DNA of 64,000 bases from Chryseobacterium sp. Tr-659 (GTDB taxonomy: Bacteria; Bacteroidota; Bacteroidia; Flavobacteriales; Weeksellaceae), in assembly GCF_011752975.1 (NCBI RefSeq), contig NZ_VWWP01000002.1, positions 124,001-188,000 of the forward strand, read 5' to 3'. Below, one piece after another: positions 43,785-50,825 of this stretch; position 1 is the stretch's first letter; each line of letters begins with the position of its first letter. The notes beneath the pieces were generated by a model. The model was not told the origin of the DNA and did not search any database. It worked only from the letters and a program-made list of their open reading frames with translations. The position numbers and the translations under genes are program-made.

Positions 43785-44138
43785 TTAAGCTGCAGTGAAA
43801 AATGCAGATGGGGGAGCCCTGGAGCTGAAAAAGTCAAGGAGACAACGGTATGAGATTGCCTTTGGCTGAGGCATTTCATTGTCGTTAGAAGAATTGAGTG
43901 CAAAATTTACGTCCAGACGTTCAGGAAGAAGAACGTTGTTCATGTGCATATGCAGCACACACTGGCATTCATCATCCTGAGAGAAAGTAGGAATCTTTTC
44001 TTCTTTTGAACCCTTTTTATGAATTACTTTGCTTTTTGCATGTTTAGCATGATCAAGACAAATACCAATACCGCTGACATTTGAAACAAATATCAGAAGT
44101 AAAGTGAAAACAAAAAAGACTCTGAGAAATTTTTGCAT
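43785..44138 (-). CDS. Small exported Cys/His-rich protein
   Basis: A 117-residue protein with a signal peptide (FFVFTLLLIFVSNVSG). The mature part has potential metal ligands: CLDHAKHAK and ECQCVLHMHMNN, i.e. several His and Cys in two clusters. Similar small proteins precede TonB receptor genes for copper and other metals in Bacteroidota. It lies 130 nt upstream of the receptor gene in the same direction, so it probably belongs to the operon and may bind or sense the metal in the periplasm. Function is inferred from composition and position only. Confidence 0.65.
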   Translation of the reverse strand: MQKFLRVFFVFTLLLIFVSNVSGIGICLDHAKHAKSKVIHKKGSKEEKIPTFSQDDECQCVLHMHMNNVLLPERLDVNFALNSSNDNEMPQPKAISYRCLLDFFSSRAPPSAFFTAA

Positions 44139-44530
44139 ATGGAAGACAAAAGTACAATTTAATTCTTTAAAAACTTAATGATACTTCGAATTCGATAAAT
44201 ATTTCTCCTATTTTCCAATTTCTATTATTTATAGATCTGTATTTTTTAGGGAAAATATGAATGAGAAATAAGTTTACACTAGCTTCTATCTATTTCTCTG
44301 TAGCTTTCTCAAATATGAGATAATATTGTTAAAATAATAATCATTGAATTTGAAAAGCAAGATTGAAACTTAATATATCAATAAAAGGACAGACCGTAAT
44401 TTTCTGCGGATTGTCTATTCAGATGATAATAGATAATAATAAAATTAGGTGCTCTTTATTGAGCACCTTTAATTTTTTATAACCTGATTCTTTATTTACT
44501 GTCAGAGCCGTTATGAACTCCAAAAGCGTA
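44139..44530. other. Intergenic region with a hairpin pair on the plus strand
   Basis: No protein-like ORF. Two hairpins follow each other on the plus strand: GACAGACCG with CGGATTGTC near 44382-44416, and the terminator at 44447-44478. A weak box TAATATTG lies near 44321. A short RNA is possible but unsupported otherwise. Confidence 0.3.
44447..44478. terminator. Terminator hairpin downstream of the 120-residue ORF
   Basis: AGGTGCTC-TTTATT-GAGCACCT is a perfect 8-bp stem. The T-rich tail is better on the plus strand (TTTAATTTTTT), weaker on the minus strand. Confidence 0.6.
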
Positions 44531-44890
44531 TTAACTAAGATTATAGTTGGCTATTACCAGACTCAAAATGAAATGAACGTAATTCTCTTCAACCTCTTTC
44601 CTATTGATCAGTTTATTCTTGTATTCGTAAGAACTCAGGCCTCTTCTCAGTCTCTGATAAGTTTCAAATTGATCTCCTTTGATCTTGATTCTTCCGTTAT
44701 CTTCTCTTGTTTTAATGAGAACATCATCCAGGGTTCTTACTTTAAATAAAGCTTCACATAATTTAGGCTGAGATTTGATTGATCTAATGTACCTTTCAAC
44801 TATATTAATCTTGAACGAATCAAATACAATTGTGTTAAATACAATATTAGAATCGGGTTCCTGTGTATTGAGTTCAAGCGTATAATTCAT
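44531..44890 (-). CDS. Hypothetical cytoplasmic protein
   Basis: I use the internal Met giving MNYTLELNTQEPD (120 codons including the stop). The upstream 15 codons of the open frame are lysine/arginine-rich and lack coding character. The protein has no signal peptide or TM segment. It is mixed alpha/beta with a basic centre (FKVRTLDDVLIKTREDNGRIK) and a terminal helix (VHFILSLVIANYNLS). I do not recognise the family. It stands alone between two gene-free stretches. Codon usage fits the host. Confidence 0.6.
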   Translation of the reverse strand: MNYTLELNTQEPDSNIVFNTIVFDSFKINIVERYIRSIKSQPKLCEALFKVRTLDDVLIKTREDNGRIKIKGDQFETYQRLRRGLSSYEYKNKLINRKEVEENYVHFILSLVIANYNLS

Positions 44891-44935
44891 AAATTTATTT
44901 TTGTGCAAATTTACCCTTAACCTGAAAAAAAACAA

Positions 44936-45352
44936 AGTAAAAAATAAATTAAACTCATAAAAATTTAATAAATTTCTGAAAATAAGACGTTACTCTTTCA
45001 TTTCGTGGAATATAATACAAATAATTTCAGGATAAAATCATCATTAAGGTACCACAAAGATCAGATATTTAGTGAATAAACCTCACTTTAAACATGAATA
45101 AATACATCACTAATTATTCAAATGTTTGGGATAACGACCCACTTTATAAGTTTTAAAACAATACAAATGTCAGTTTAAATTGTTATTACAAATAGAATTT
45201 ATTTTCCCGGGATCTTTATTTTTAATAAAATAGTAGTTTTTATCTATCGATTATTATTTATTAATAGATTTGATAAATCATTTGGATTGAAACTATTGAG
45301 AAGGATCCACGCTGTCATCTTTCTATATTTGCCCCGTTATAAACAGAAGATT
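44936..45352. other. Gene-free region upstream of the catalase
   Basis: AT-rich, without convincing ORF. It contains the catalase promoter box at 45265-45272 and an 80-nt leader. The frame of the catalase stays open back to 45287, but those codons look non-coding and would spoil the signal peptide. Confidence 0.45.
45265..45272 (+). promoter_or_regulatory. -7 promoter box of the catalase-ankyrin operon
   Basis: TAGATTTG matches TAnnTTTG and lies about 80 nt before the catalase ATG at 45353, leaving a leader that could hold regulation. Confidence 0.5.
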
Positions 45353-46876
45353 ATGAAAAAGAATGTTTTTTTAGCCGGGGTTTTCATTACCTCTGCATTG
45401 TATGGTCAGCAACTGACAACTAATACCGGAACCCCTGTGGGGGATAACCAGAATTCTAAAACGGTAGGTAATAATGGACCTGTTTTACTGGAAGATATCC
45501 ACTTAATTGAAAAATTAGCAGCTTTTGACAGAGAAAGAATTCCTGAAAGAGTAGTGCATGCAAGAGGGGCCGGAGCAATCGGAGAATTTGTAGCCGATGC
45601 CGATTTCTCTGATGTTACAATGGCAGATTTTCTTTCAAAAGCAGGTAAAAAGACCCCTGTATTGGTAAGATTCTCTACAGTGGTACATCAGCAGGGATCA
45701 CCGGAAACCTTCAGAGATCCAAGAGGTTTTGCTGTTAAATTTTACACAGATCAGGGGAATTATGATCTGGTAGGGAATAATTTACCGGTATTCTTCATCA
45801 GAGATGCTATTAAATTCCCTGATATGGTACACGCTTTTAAACCATCTCCCGTTACCAATAATGCATCAGATAATAACAGAGTATTTGATTTTATGGCTAA
45901 CATCCCGGAAGCAACCCATATGCTGACTTGGTTGTTTTCTGATTATGGAATCCCTGCTAATTATAGAGAAATGCAGGGAAATGGAGTACATGCTTTTAAG
46001 TGGGTTAATAATAAAGGTGAAGTAACTTATGTGAAATATAAATGGCTTCCTAAGCAGGGTGAAAGAAACCTTACTCAGGAAGAAGCAGATAAAATTCAGT
46101 CCACCCAGATAGAACATGCTACCAGAGATCTCTATCATGCTATCCAGAACAAAAATTTTCCAAAATGGGAACTGTATGTACAGATGTTGAAGAAAGATGA
46201 TTTTGAAAAGCTGGATTTTAATCCGGTAGATGTTACCAAAGTATGGCCCGAATCTGTTGCCAAATCTATAAAAGTAGGAACAATGACTCTTAATCAGAAT
46301 CCTGTTAACTATTTTCAGCAGGTTGAACAGGCGGCTTTCTCTCCGGGTACCCTTGTTCCGGGTATTGAACCGTCAGAAGATAAACTATTACAGGGAAGGT
46401 TATTTTCCTATTTTGATACACAAAGACACCGTATTGGCGGAAACTTTCAACAGTTACCTGTAAATGCATCTAAAAATGAGGTTTTTACTTATAATCAAAA
46501 CGGATTTATGTCATTAAGACCTCAGAGCGGAGAAGTCAATTACCAGCCTTCAGCAGATAAGCCGGAAGTGACAGATCATAAAAAATTCAAATACTCCCAA
46601 ACCGTTTTCCCTGCAGGTACCTCAACAGTCCAATCCAAAATAGATAAAGAAAATAATTTTAAACAGGCAGGTGAGCTTTACAGATCTTTCAGCAAAAAAG
46701 ATCAGGATAACCTGATTAAGAATCTGGGCAGTGCTCTGAACAGTGTAACCAATAAGAAAGTGGTTGCTAAAATGATTTCTTACTTCTACCAGGCAGATTC
46801 AGAATTTGGAAAGCGCTTAGCTCAATATGTTAAAATGGACCGTTCTCAACTGGAATCCTTATTATCCTCAAAATAG
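45353..46876 (+). CDS. katA: Exported monofunctional heme catalase
   Basis: Decomposes hydrogen peroxide to water and oxygen. Starting at the Met at 45353 gives 507 residues with a signal peptide (VFLAGVFITSALYGQ), so the enzyme is probably periplasmic. The catalytic His is in ERVVHARGAGA, the Asn region is in DLVGNNLPVFFIRDA, the substrate channel is RFSTVVHQQGSPETFRDPRG, and the proximal heme Tyr is in RLFSYFDTQRHR. The length matches small-subunit clade catalases. It is followed 6 nt later by an ankyrin gene. Catalase-ankyrin pairs are known from katB-ankB of Pseudomonas, where the ankyrin partner supports full catalase activity. Regulation by peroxide is likely but no OxyR site was identified. 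Confidence 0.95.
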   Translation: MKKNVFLAGVFITSALYGQQLTTNTGTPVGDNQNSKTVGNNGPVLLEDIHLIEKLAAFDRERIPERVVHARGAGAIGEFVADADFSDVTMADFLSKAGKKTPVLVRFSTVVHQQGSPETFRDPRGFAVKFYTDQGNYDLVGNNLPVFFIRDAIKFPDMVHAFKPSPVTNNASDNNRVFDFMANIPEATHMLTWLFSDYGIPANYREMQGNGVHAFKWVNNKGEVTYVKYKWLPKQGERNLTQEEADKIQSTQIEHATRDLYHAIQNKNFPKWELYVQMLKKDDFEKLDFNPVDVTKVWPESVAKSIKVGTMTLNQNPVNYFQQVEQAAFSPGTLVPGIEPSEDKLLQGRLFSYFDTQRHRIGGNFQQLPVNASKNEVFTYNQNGFMSLRPQSGEVNYQPSADKPEVTDHKKFKYSQTVFPAGTSTVQSKIDKENNFKQAGELYRSFSKKDQDNLIKNLGSALNSVTNKKVVAKMISYFYQADSEFGKRLAQYVKMDRSQLESLLSSK

Positions 46877-46882
46877 AAAGTG

Positions 46883-47383
46883 ATGAAATACAGTTTGGTC
46901 TTAATGATGATATTTGCCATTATCAAAATAAATGCACAGGACATTTTTTCTTATGCAAAATCAGATAATGTAACAGAATTATCTAAAGTAAAGGGAGATT
47001 TAAATGCGAAAAATTCTCAGGGATATACTCCTTTAATTTTAGCAGTATATAATAACAGCTATAATACCGCAAAATGGCTTCTGGATAATGGAGCCCAGCC
47101 AGATTTGCAGGATGATAACGGAAATACGGCATTAATGGGTGCTGTATTCAAAGGGTATAAAGACATGATCCCGTTATTGCTTTCCCATAAGGCTGATATC
47201 AATATGAGGAATTATAATGATGCAACAGCTCTCATATATGCCGCTGTTTTTGGGAAAAATGAGATGGTTAAACTTCTTATAGAAAATGGTGCAGACAAGC
47301 GGGCTAAAGACAACAGAGGTAATACGGCTTTGCAGCATGCTGTAATGCAGGGTAACCAGGAAGCTGTACAACTCTTACACTAA
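46883..47383 (+). CDS. Exported ankyrin-repeat partner of the catalase
   Basis: A 166-residue protein with a short signal peptide (SLVLMMIFAIIKINAQ) and about four ankyrin repeats, seen as GYTPLILAVYNNSYNTAKWL, then NTALMGAVFKGYKDMIPLLL, then DATALIYAAVFGKNEMVKLL, then NTALQHAVMQGNQEAVQLL. The ATG at 46883 is used; a GTG one codon earlier is also in frame. Only 6 nt separate it from the catalase stop, so the pair is cotranscribed and both products are exported. It probably stabilises or helps mature the catalase. A strong terminator follows. Confidence 0.9.
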   Translation: MKYSLVLMMIFAIIKINAQDIFSYAKSDNVTELSKVKGDLNAKNSQGYTPLILAVYNNSYNTAKWLLDNGAQPDLQDDNGNTALMGAVFKGYKDMIPLLLSHKADINMRNYNDATALIYAAVFGKNEMVKLLIENGADKRAKDNRGNTALQHAVMQGNQEAVQLLH

Positions 47384-47439
47384 AATATTAAGGTTATATA
47401 TTAAAGTACTGATCTTATTTTTTTGAGAAAGACTAAAAC

Positions 47440-47476
47440 AAAACACCCTGAAAATCCAGATTTTCAGGGTGTTTTT
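47440..47476. terminator. Bidirectional terminator
   Basis: A 16-bp stem, AAAACACCCTGAAAAT with its reverse complement, loop CCAG, then TTTTT. It separates the converging ankyrin and lipoprotein genes. Confidence 0.9.
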
Positions 47477-47481
47477 ATCAT

Positions 47482-48150
47482 TTATTCCAAAATTGAACCG
47501 TCAGAATATACAATCTTCTGTACATCAAAGTCAAAAGTAAGGTCTTCAAGTTTTGCAGTCGCAATTTTCTTATCTTCATTGGAAAACTGGTTGTAATCGA
47601 AAGCAGCATCGCCCTTAAAGGTACTGTTTGCGGCAATTCTGTCATCTGTAAAATCCATGCTGTAAGAGTCTCCAATCTGCTCTCCCAAAGAATTAAAGAT
47701 CTTAAAGCTTATTTTGGCTGCTTTTATTTCTTTTGGTGATTTATTCTGGATTGCATATTTAAATAAGTTGTAATCATCCAGTCTTCCGACATCAAAGTTA
47801 CTCGGGATATACTCCTTTGCAAAAATAGTAACAGTAAGAGCATTTTTCATTTTCAGCTTTCTTGCTTCAGCTTCCTTTTTGGCTTTCTCAGCTAACGCTT
47901 CCTCCTCAGATTTTGCTTTTTTTGCTTCATCAAGAATACCCTGATACGTTTTATTTTCTAAAGATTCACCTTTTAATTTTGCTCTTATGATCCATCCGGC
48001 AAACAAACCGGCATCCTGCTCGTTCCATTTTTTACTTTCTCCGATCTCTTTCAGATCTTCAGCCATAGTAGCTTCATTGTATTTTTTGCTCGTAGGATTA
48101 GAGCATGCGGTTAGAAGTACCAAACCACAAAGCATAAGAATTTTCTTCAT
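47482..48150 (-). CDS. Lipoprotein of unknown function
   Basis: A 222-residue lipoprotein. The signal ends in the lipobox LLTAC with lipidated Cys16. A long charged helix (about residues 75-105, DEAKKAKSEEEALAEKAKKE) could form a coiled coil. The C-terminal half (about 108-222) is a beta-rich domain with FKYAIQNKSPKEIKAAKISF, reminiscent of FxLYD-type modules found in many lipoproteins. It would sit in the inner or outer membrane facing the periplasm. It is monocistronic. I do not know the function. Confidence 0.78.
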   Translation of the reverse strand: MKKILMLCGLVLLTACSNPTSKKYNEATMAEDLKEIGESKKWNEQDAGLFAGWIIRAKLKGESLENKTYQGILDEAKKAKSEEEALAEKAKKEAEARKLKMKNALTVTIFAKEYIPSNFDVGRLDDYNLFKYAIQNKSPKEIKAAKISFKIFNSLGEQIGDSYSMDFTDDRIAANSTFKGDAAFDYNQFSNEDKKIATAKLEDLTFDFDVQKIVYSDGSILE

Positions 48151-48260
48151 GTTGTAATGAGTTTTATTTGATTATTAGGTTTTTGCAATATTAACTAAAA
48201 TATTGGATTTATAAAACCGGGAATCTACTGTATTTTATCTTTACCTGGATCTTTCAGAAG

Positions 48261-48422
48261 AAAATAAAAACAGCATCATTAGAACTCTAATGATGCTGCT
48301 GCATTTAGTGTTTTTACCTTAATTTTTAATGTCCGAACTAACTCTATTAACCAAGGATACATAACGCAATTAAATTTGTGGTTTTCAACCCACATAGTAT
48401 TTTATACAGGATGATTTTTAGA
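48261..48422 (-). ncRNA. Candidate small transcript, unit A of a four-copy array
   Basis: Read leftward, the -7 box TATATTTG (48429-48436) is followed by about 130 nt and then a 12-bp terminator hairpin (CAGCATCATTAG with CTAATGATGCTG, 48271-48298) with TTTTTATTTT. An internal hairpin (TGTGG...CCACA) and the shared box GGTAAAAACAC precede the terminator. A 38-codon ORF exists in this copy but is not conserved in the others, so an RNA product is more likely. The start point is estimated from the -7 box. Confidence 0.5.
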
Positions 48423-48428
48423 TCGGTG

Positions 48429-48461
48429 CAAATATATGAAAATAAGACACTATAAAGTGTG
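48429..48461. promoter_or_regulatory. Operator/divergent promoter, unit A (before TetR gene 1)
   Basis: The palindrome ACACT-ATAA-AGTGT (48447-48460) lies directly upstream of a leftward -7 box (TATATTTG, 48429-48436) and 47 nt before the TetR ATG. The same palindrome occurs three more times at 49378, 49681 and 50004. A TetR dimer would fit this spacing and could control both directions. Confidence 0.6.
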
Positions 48462-48507
48462 TAAAATATTCAAAATTTCCTTAAACTTGTATTCTTGAAT
48501 TTGTACC

Positions 48508-49155
48508 ATGGAAAGAAAAGCAGCAGGAGGCAGTATCCGAAATAAAGAACGCAGTAAAAAGAAGTTTTTGGACGCGGTTGGAAAAATTCTGAGAACGAAA
48601 GGATATGCAGCATTAAGAGTGAGTAATATTGCTGCTACAGCCGGTGTGGACAAGAAAATGATTTACAGATATTTTGGAGATATTGACGGCTTGATTGATG
48701 AATATATCCGGACACAGGATTATTGGAGCAAAGTAACCTTTGAAGAAACTGAAAAATTAAAACCTAAAATAGATGACGGAGGAAAACAGTTTGCAGAAGG
48801 AATGTTACTGACTCAGTTTGACTATGTCTACACTAACAAGGAAGCACAGAAACTCTTATTGTGGCGATTATCCGAACCCCGGAAGTCTTTGAAAAGATTA
48901 ACTGATATACAGGAAGAAAACGGGGAATATATCTATAAGCTGATGATGGACTCACATTTTGGAAAGCAGGCAGAAGACTTCCGCTCTATAATGGCTATTA
49001 TGGTATCCGGGCTCTATTATCTGAATTTATTTTCAGCTTTGAATGGCAGTATTTTCTGCGGTATAGATGTAAATACCCCGGAAGGACGTGAAAAAATCAA
49101 AAAAGCAGTATCCTTTATGGTGAAGCAGTGCTATGAAAATCTAAATAACCCCTAA
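48508..49155 (+). CDS. TetR-family transcriptional regulator 1
   Basis: A 215-residue regulator. The N-terminal TetR helix-turn-helix (about residues 10-58) reads KKKFLDAVGKILRTKGYAAL, then RVSNIAATAGVDKKMIYRYF, and a helical ligand-binding domain (TetR_C-like) follows. It is strongly similar to the second TetR gene at 50067 over its whole length, including MERKAAGGSIRNKERSKKKF and NTPEGREKIKKA. The operator-like palindrome 47 nt upstream suggests autoregulation together with the divergent small transcript. The inducer is unknown. Confidence 0.93.
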   Translation: MERKAAGGSIRNKERSKKKFLDAVGKILRTKGYAALRVSNIAATAGVDKKMIYRYFGDIDGLIDEYIRTQDYWSKVTFEETEKLKPKIDDGGKQFAEGMLLTQFDYVYTNKEAQKLLLWRLSEPRKSLKRLTDIQEENGEYIYKLMMDSHFGKQAEDFRSIMAIMVSGLYYLNLFSALNGSIFCGIDVNTPEGREKIKKAVSFMVKQCYENLNNP

Positions 49156-49189
49156 GTGATATGAAGTCTGTATCTAAATATGAATATGT

Positions 49190-49355
49190 AAAATAAAATA
49201 GCACCATTAAATTATAATGATGCTGTTTGTGTGTTTTTACCCTCGTTCAGTGTTCGAAATGTCTTCAACAGAGGGAACCGAATAATACAATTCAATAAGA
49301 ACTGCTTTTAGTTTTTCACCTTAGATAATGTTTTTTTATATATAGATGGTATTAG
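49190..49355 (-). ncRNA. Candidate small transcript, unit B
   Basis: Leftward -7 box TATATTTG (49362-49369), about 138 nt, then a terminator hairpin (AGCACCATTA with TAATGATGCT, one G-U, 49200-49224) with a T-rich tail. It carries CCCTCTGTTGA...TTTCGAACACT...GAGGGTAAAAACAC, where CCCTC and GAGGG can pair. Parts of this block recur in unit D. No regulator gene follows on the other side. Confidence 0.5.
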
Positions 49356-49361
49356 TTTATG

Positions 49362-49393
49362 CAAATATATAAATTAAGACACTATGTAGTGTC
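49362..49393. promoter_or_regulatory. Operator/promoter, unit B (orphan)
   Basis: GACACT-ATGT-AGTGTC, a perfect 6+6 palindrome (49378-49393), is adjacent to the leftward -7 box at 49362-49369. The right side keeps TAAAATGATTAAAA as in unit D, but there is no TetR gene. Confidence 0.6.
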
Positions 49394-49499
49394 TAAAATG
49401 ATTAAAATTTTTCAAAAAAAATATAATGTATTGTTAATCAGTGTAATAAATTTCATTGTTTTAATTATTAAAGGTTCATATGGTGAAAACAGTTTCTAT

Positions 49500-49658
49500 A
49501 AAATAAAAACAGCAGCATTAGAAAAGTAATGATGCTGTAGTGTGTGTTTTTACCTTAGTCGTTTAAAGGTTGATGAGGGAGCCGGATGATAAGATCCGTT
49601 GTAAAAAGCTTCATTTTTTTTCAATTCAATAATGTTTTTAATATATAGTTGGTTTTAG
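49500..49658 (-). ncRNA. Candidate small transcript, unit C
   Basis: Leftward -7 box TATATTTG (49665-49672), about 127 nt, then the terminator hairpin ACAGCAGCATTA with TAATGATGCTGT (49509-49538; one G-U/mismatch) followed by TTTTATTTT. The box GGTAAAAACACAC precedes it. An 18-codon ORF (MKLFTTDL...) is present only in this copy. Confidence 0.5.
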
Positions 49659-49664
49659 TTTATG

Positions 49665-49696
49665 CAAATATATAAATTAAGACACTACTCAGTGTC
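49665..49696. promoter_or_regulatory. Operator/promoter, unit C (orphan)
   Basis: GACACT-ACTC-AGTGTC, perfect 6+6 palindrome (49681-49696), next to the leftward -7 box 49665-49672. No regulator gene adjoins. Confidence 0.6.
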
Positions 49697-49814
49697 TAAA
49701 ATAAACATTTTTTTTTAAATTTTACTTAATTATCTGTTAATCAGTTGGATAATTTTCAGTCCCTTTGTGATAGAGAAATTGGGGAAGCTGATATCAGAAT
49801 TATCTGAATTTTTT

Positions 49815-49981
49815 TTTAAATAAAAACAGCACCATTAAAAATTTAATGATACTGTTCACAGTATTGTTTTTAGCACCATTACCAAGTATTCGAAACGGGC
49901 ATCAACAAAGGTACATCATGTAATTTGAATTGTTTTTACATCGTTCACCACACAGTGTTTTTGATATAGGTTTGGTTTTAG
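49815..49981 (-). ncRNA. Candidate small transcript, unit D
   Basis: Leftward -7 box TATATTTG (49988-49995), about 132 nt, then a 15-bp hairpin with two mismatches (49825-49856) and a T-rich tail. It shares TTTGTTGATGCCCGTTTCGAA with unit B in diverged form and the AAAAACA box before the hairpin. Only two- to five-codon ORFs occur, which argues for RNA. Confidence 0.5.
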
Positions 49982-49987
49982 TTTTTG

Positions 49988-50019
49988 CAAATATATAAAA
50001 TAAGACACTTTAAAGTGTT
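49988..50019. promoter_or_regulatory. Operator/divergent promoter, unit D (before TetR gene 2)
   Basis: GACACT-TTAA-AGTGTT (50004-50019), one base from a perfect palindrome, lies beside the leftward -7 box and 47 nt before the TetR ATG at 50067, exactly as in unit A. Confidence 0.6.
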
Positions 50020-50066
50020 TAAAATGATTAAAAAATTTCATAAACTTGTATATTGAATTTTTAGTT

Positions 50067-50705
50067 ATGGAAAGAAAGTCAGCAGCAGGCAGCATCAGAA
50101 ATAAAGAACGCAGTAAGAAAAAATTTTTGGATGCAGTCGGGAAAATTCTGAAAACGAAGGGACATGCGGGATTAAAGATCAATGATATTGCTGCCATGGC
50201 AGGAGTAGATAAAAAAATGATCTATACCTATTTTGGCGGAATGGACGGCTTGATGGACGAATATGTTCGTACACAGGACTATTGGGTAAAAGTAACCAGC
50301 GAAGAGGTTGAAAGAATCAAACCAAATCTGGAAGATGGAGGAAGATCATTCATCGAAACCATGCTGCAATCTCAGTTTGATTATGTATATACGAATAAAG
50401 AAGCACAGAAGCTATTGCTGTGGACAATATCGGAACCTAGAAAGTCTTTAAAAAAGCTGATCGATACGCAGGAGGAAAACGGAGAATATATTTTTAAATT
50501 GTTGATGGAATCCCATTTCAAAGATAAAATGGACGTTTACAGATCTATCATGGCGATTATGGTTTCAGGACTTTATTATCTGAATATGTTTTCTTCTCTG
50601 AACGGCAGCCTTTTCTGTGGTATAGATACCAATACCCCGGAAGGACGTGAAAAAATTAAAAAAGCAATCTCTTTTATAGTGGATCAGACGTATGAAAATC
50701 TCTGA
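50067..50705 (+). CDS. TetR-family transcriptional regulator 2
   Basis: A 212-residue paralogue of the regulator at 48508. The ATG at 50067 is chosen because it aligns with the start of the first copy (MERKSAAGSIRNKERSKKKF); the open frame can be extended to a TTG at 50046. The HTH region differs only slightly (KINDIAAMAGVDKKMIYTYF), so both proteins probably read the same operator. The C-terminal helices carry NTPEGREKIKKA as in copy 1. The pair with four operators suggests a recently duplicated regulatory unit. Confidence 0.93.
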   Translation: MERKSAAGSIRNKERSKKKFLDAVGKILKTKGHAGLKINDIAAMAGVDKKMIYTYFGGMDGLMDEYVRTQDYWVKVTSEEVERIKPNLEDGGRSFIETMLQSQFDYVYTNKEAQKLLLWTISEPRKSLKKLIDTQEENGEYIFKLLMESHFKDKMDVYRSIMAIMVSGLYYLNMFSSLNGSLFCGIDTNTPEGREKIKKAISFIVDQTYENL

Positions 50706-50825
50706 TATCAACCAGATATCTTAACGAATTTAAAAACATAAAAAGAGGCAGTCATCTGCCCCTTTGTTTGTATAATTAACTAGAGTTTATTACAATGATA
50801 TTTTCTGTCTCTATCAGATCACACA

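Noticed and set aside
48316..48378. 38-codon ORF on the minus strand in unit A as a peptide gene
   Set aside because: It runs into the terminator stem and has no counterpart in units B, C or D.
48261..50020. Repeated palindromic sequence resembling a CRISPR array
   Set aside because: Only four copies, 300-950 bp apart, with promoter and terminator architecture and a TetR gene between the first two. No uniform spacers and no cas genes.
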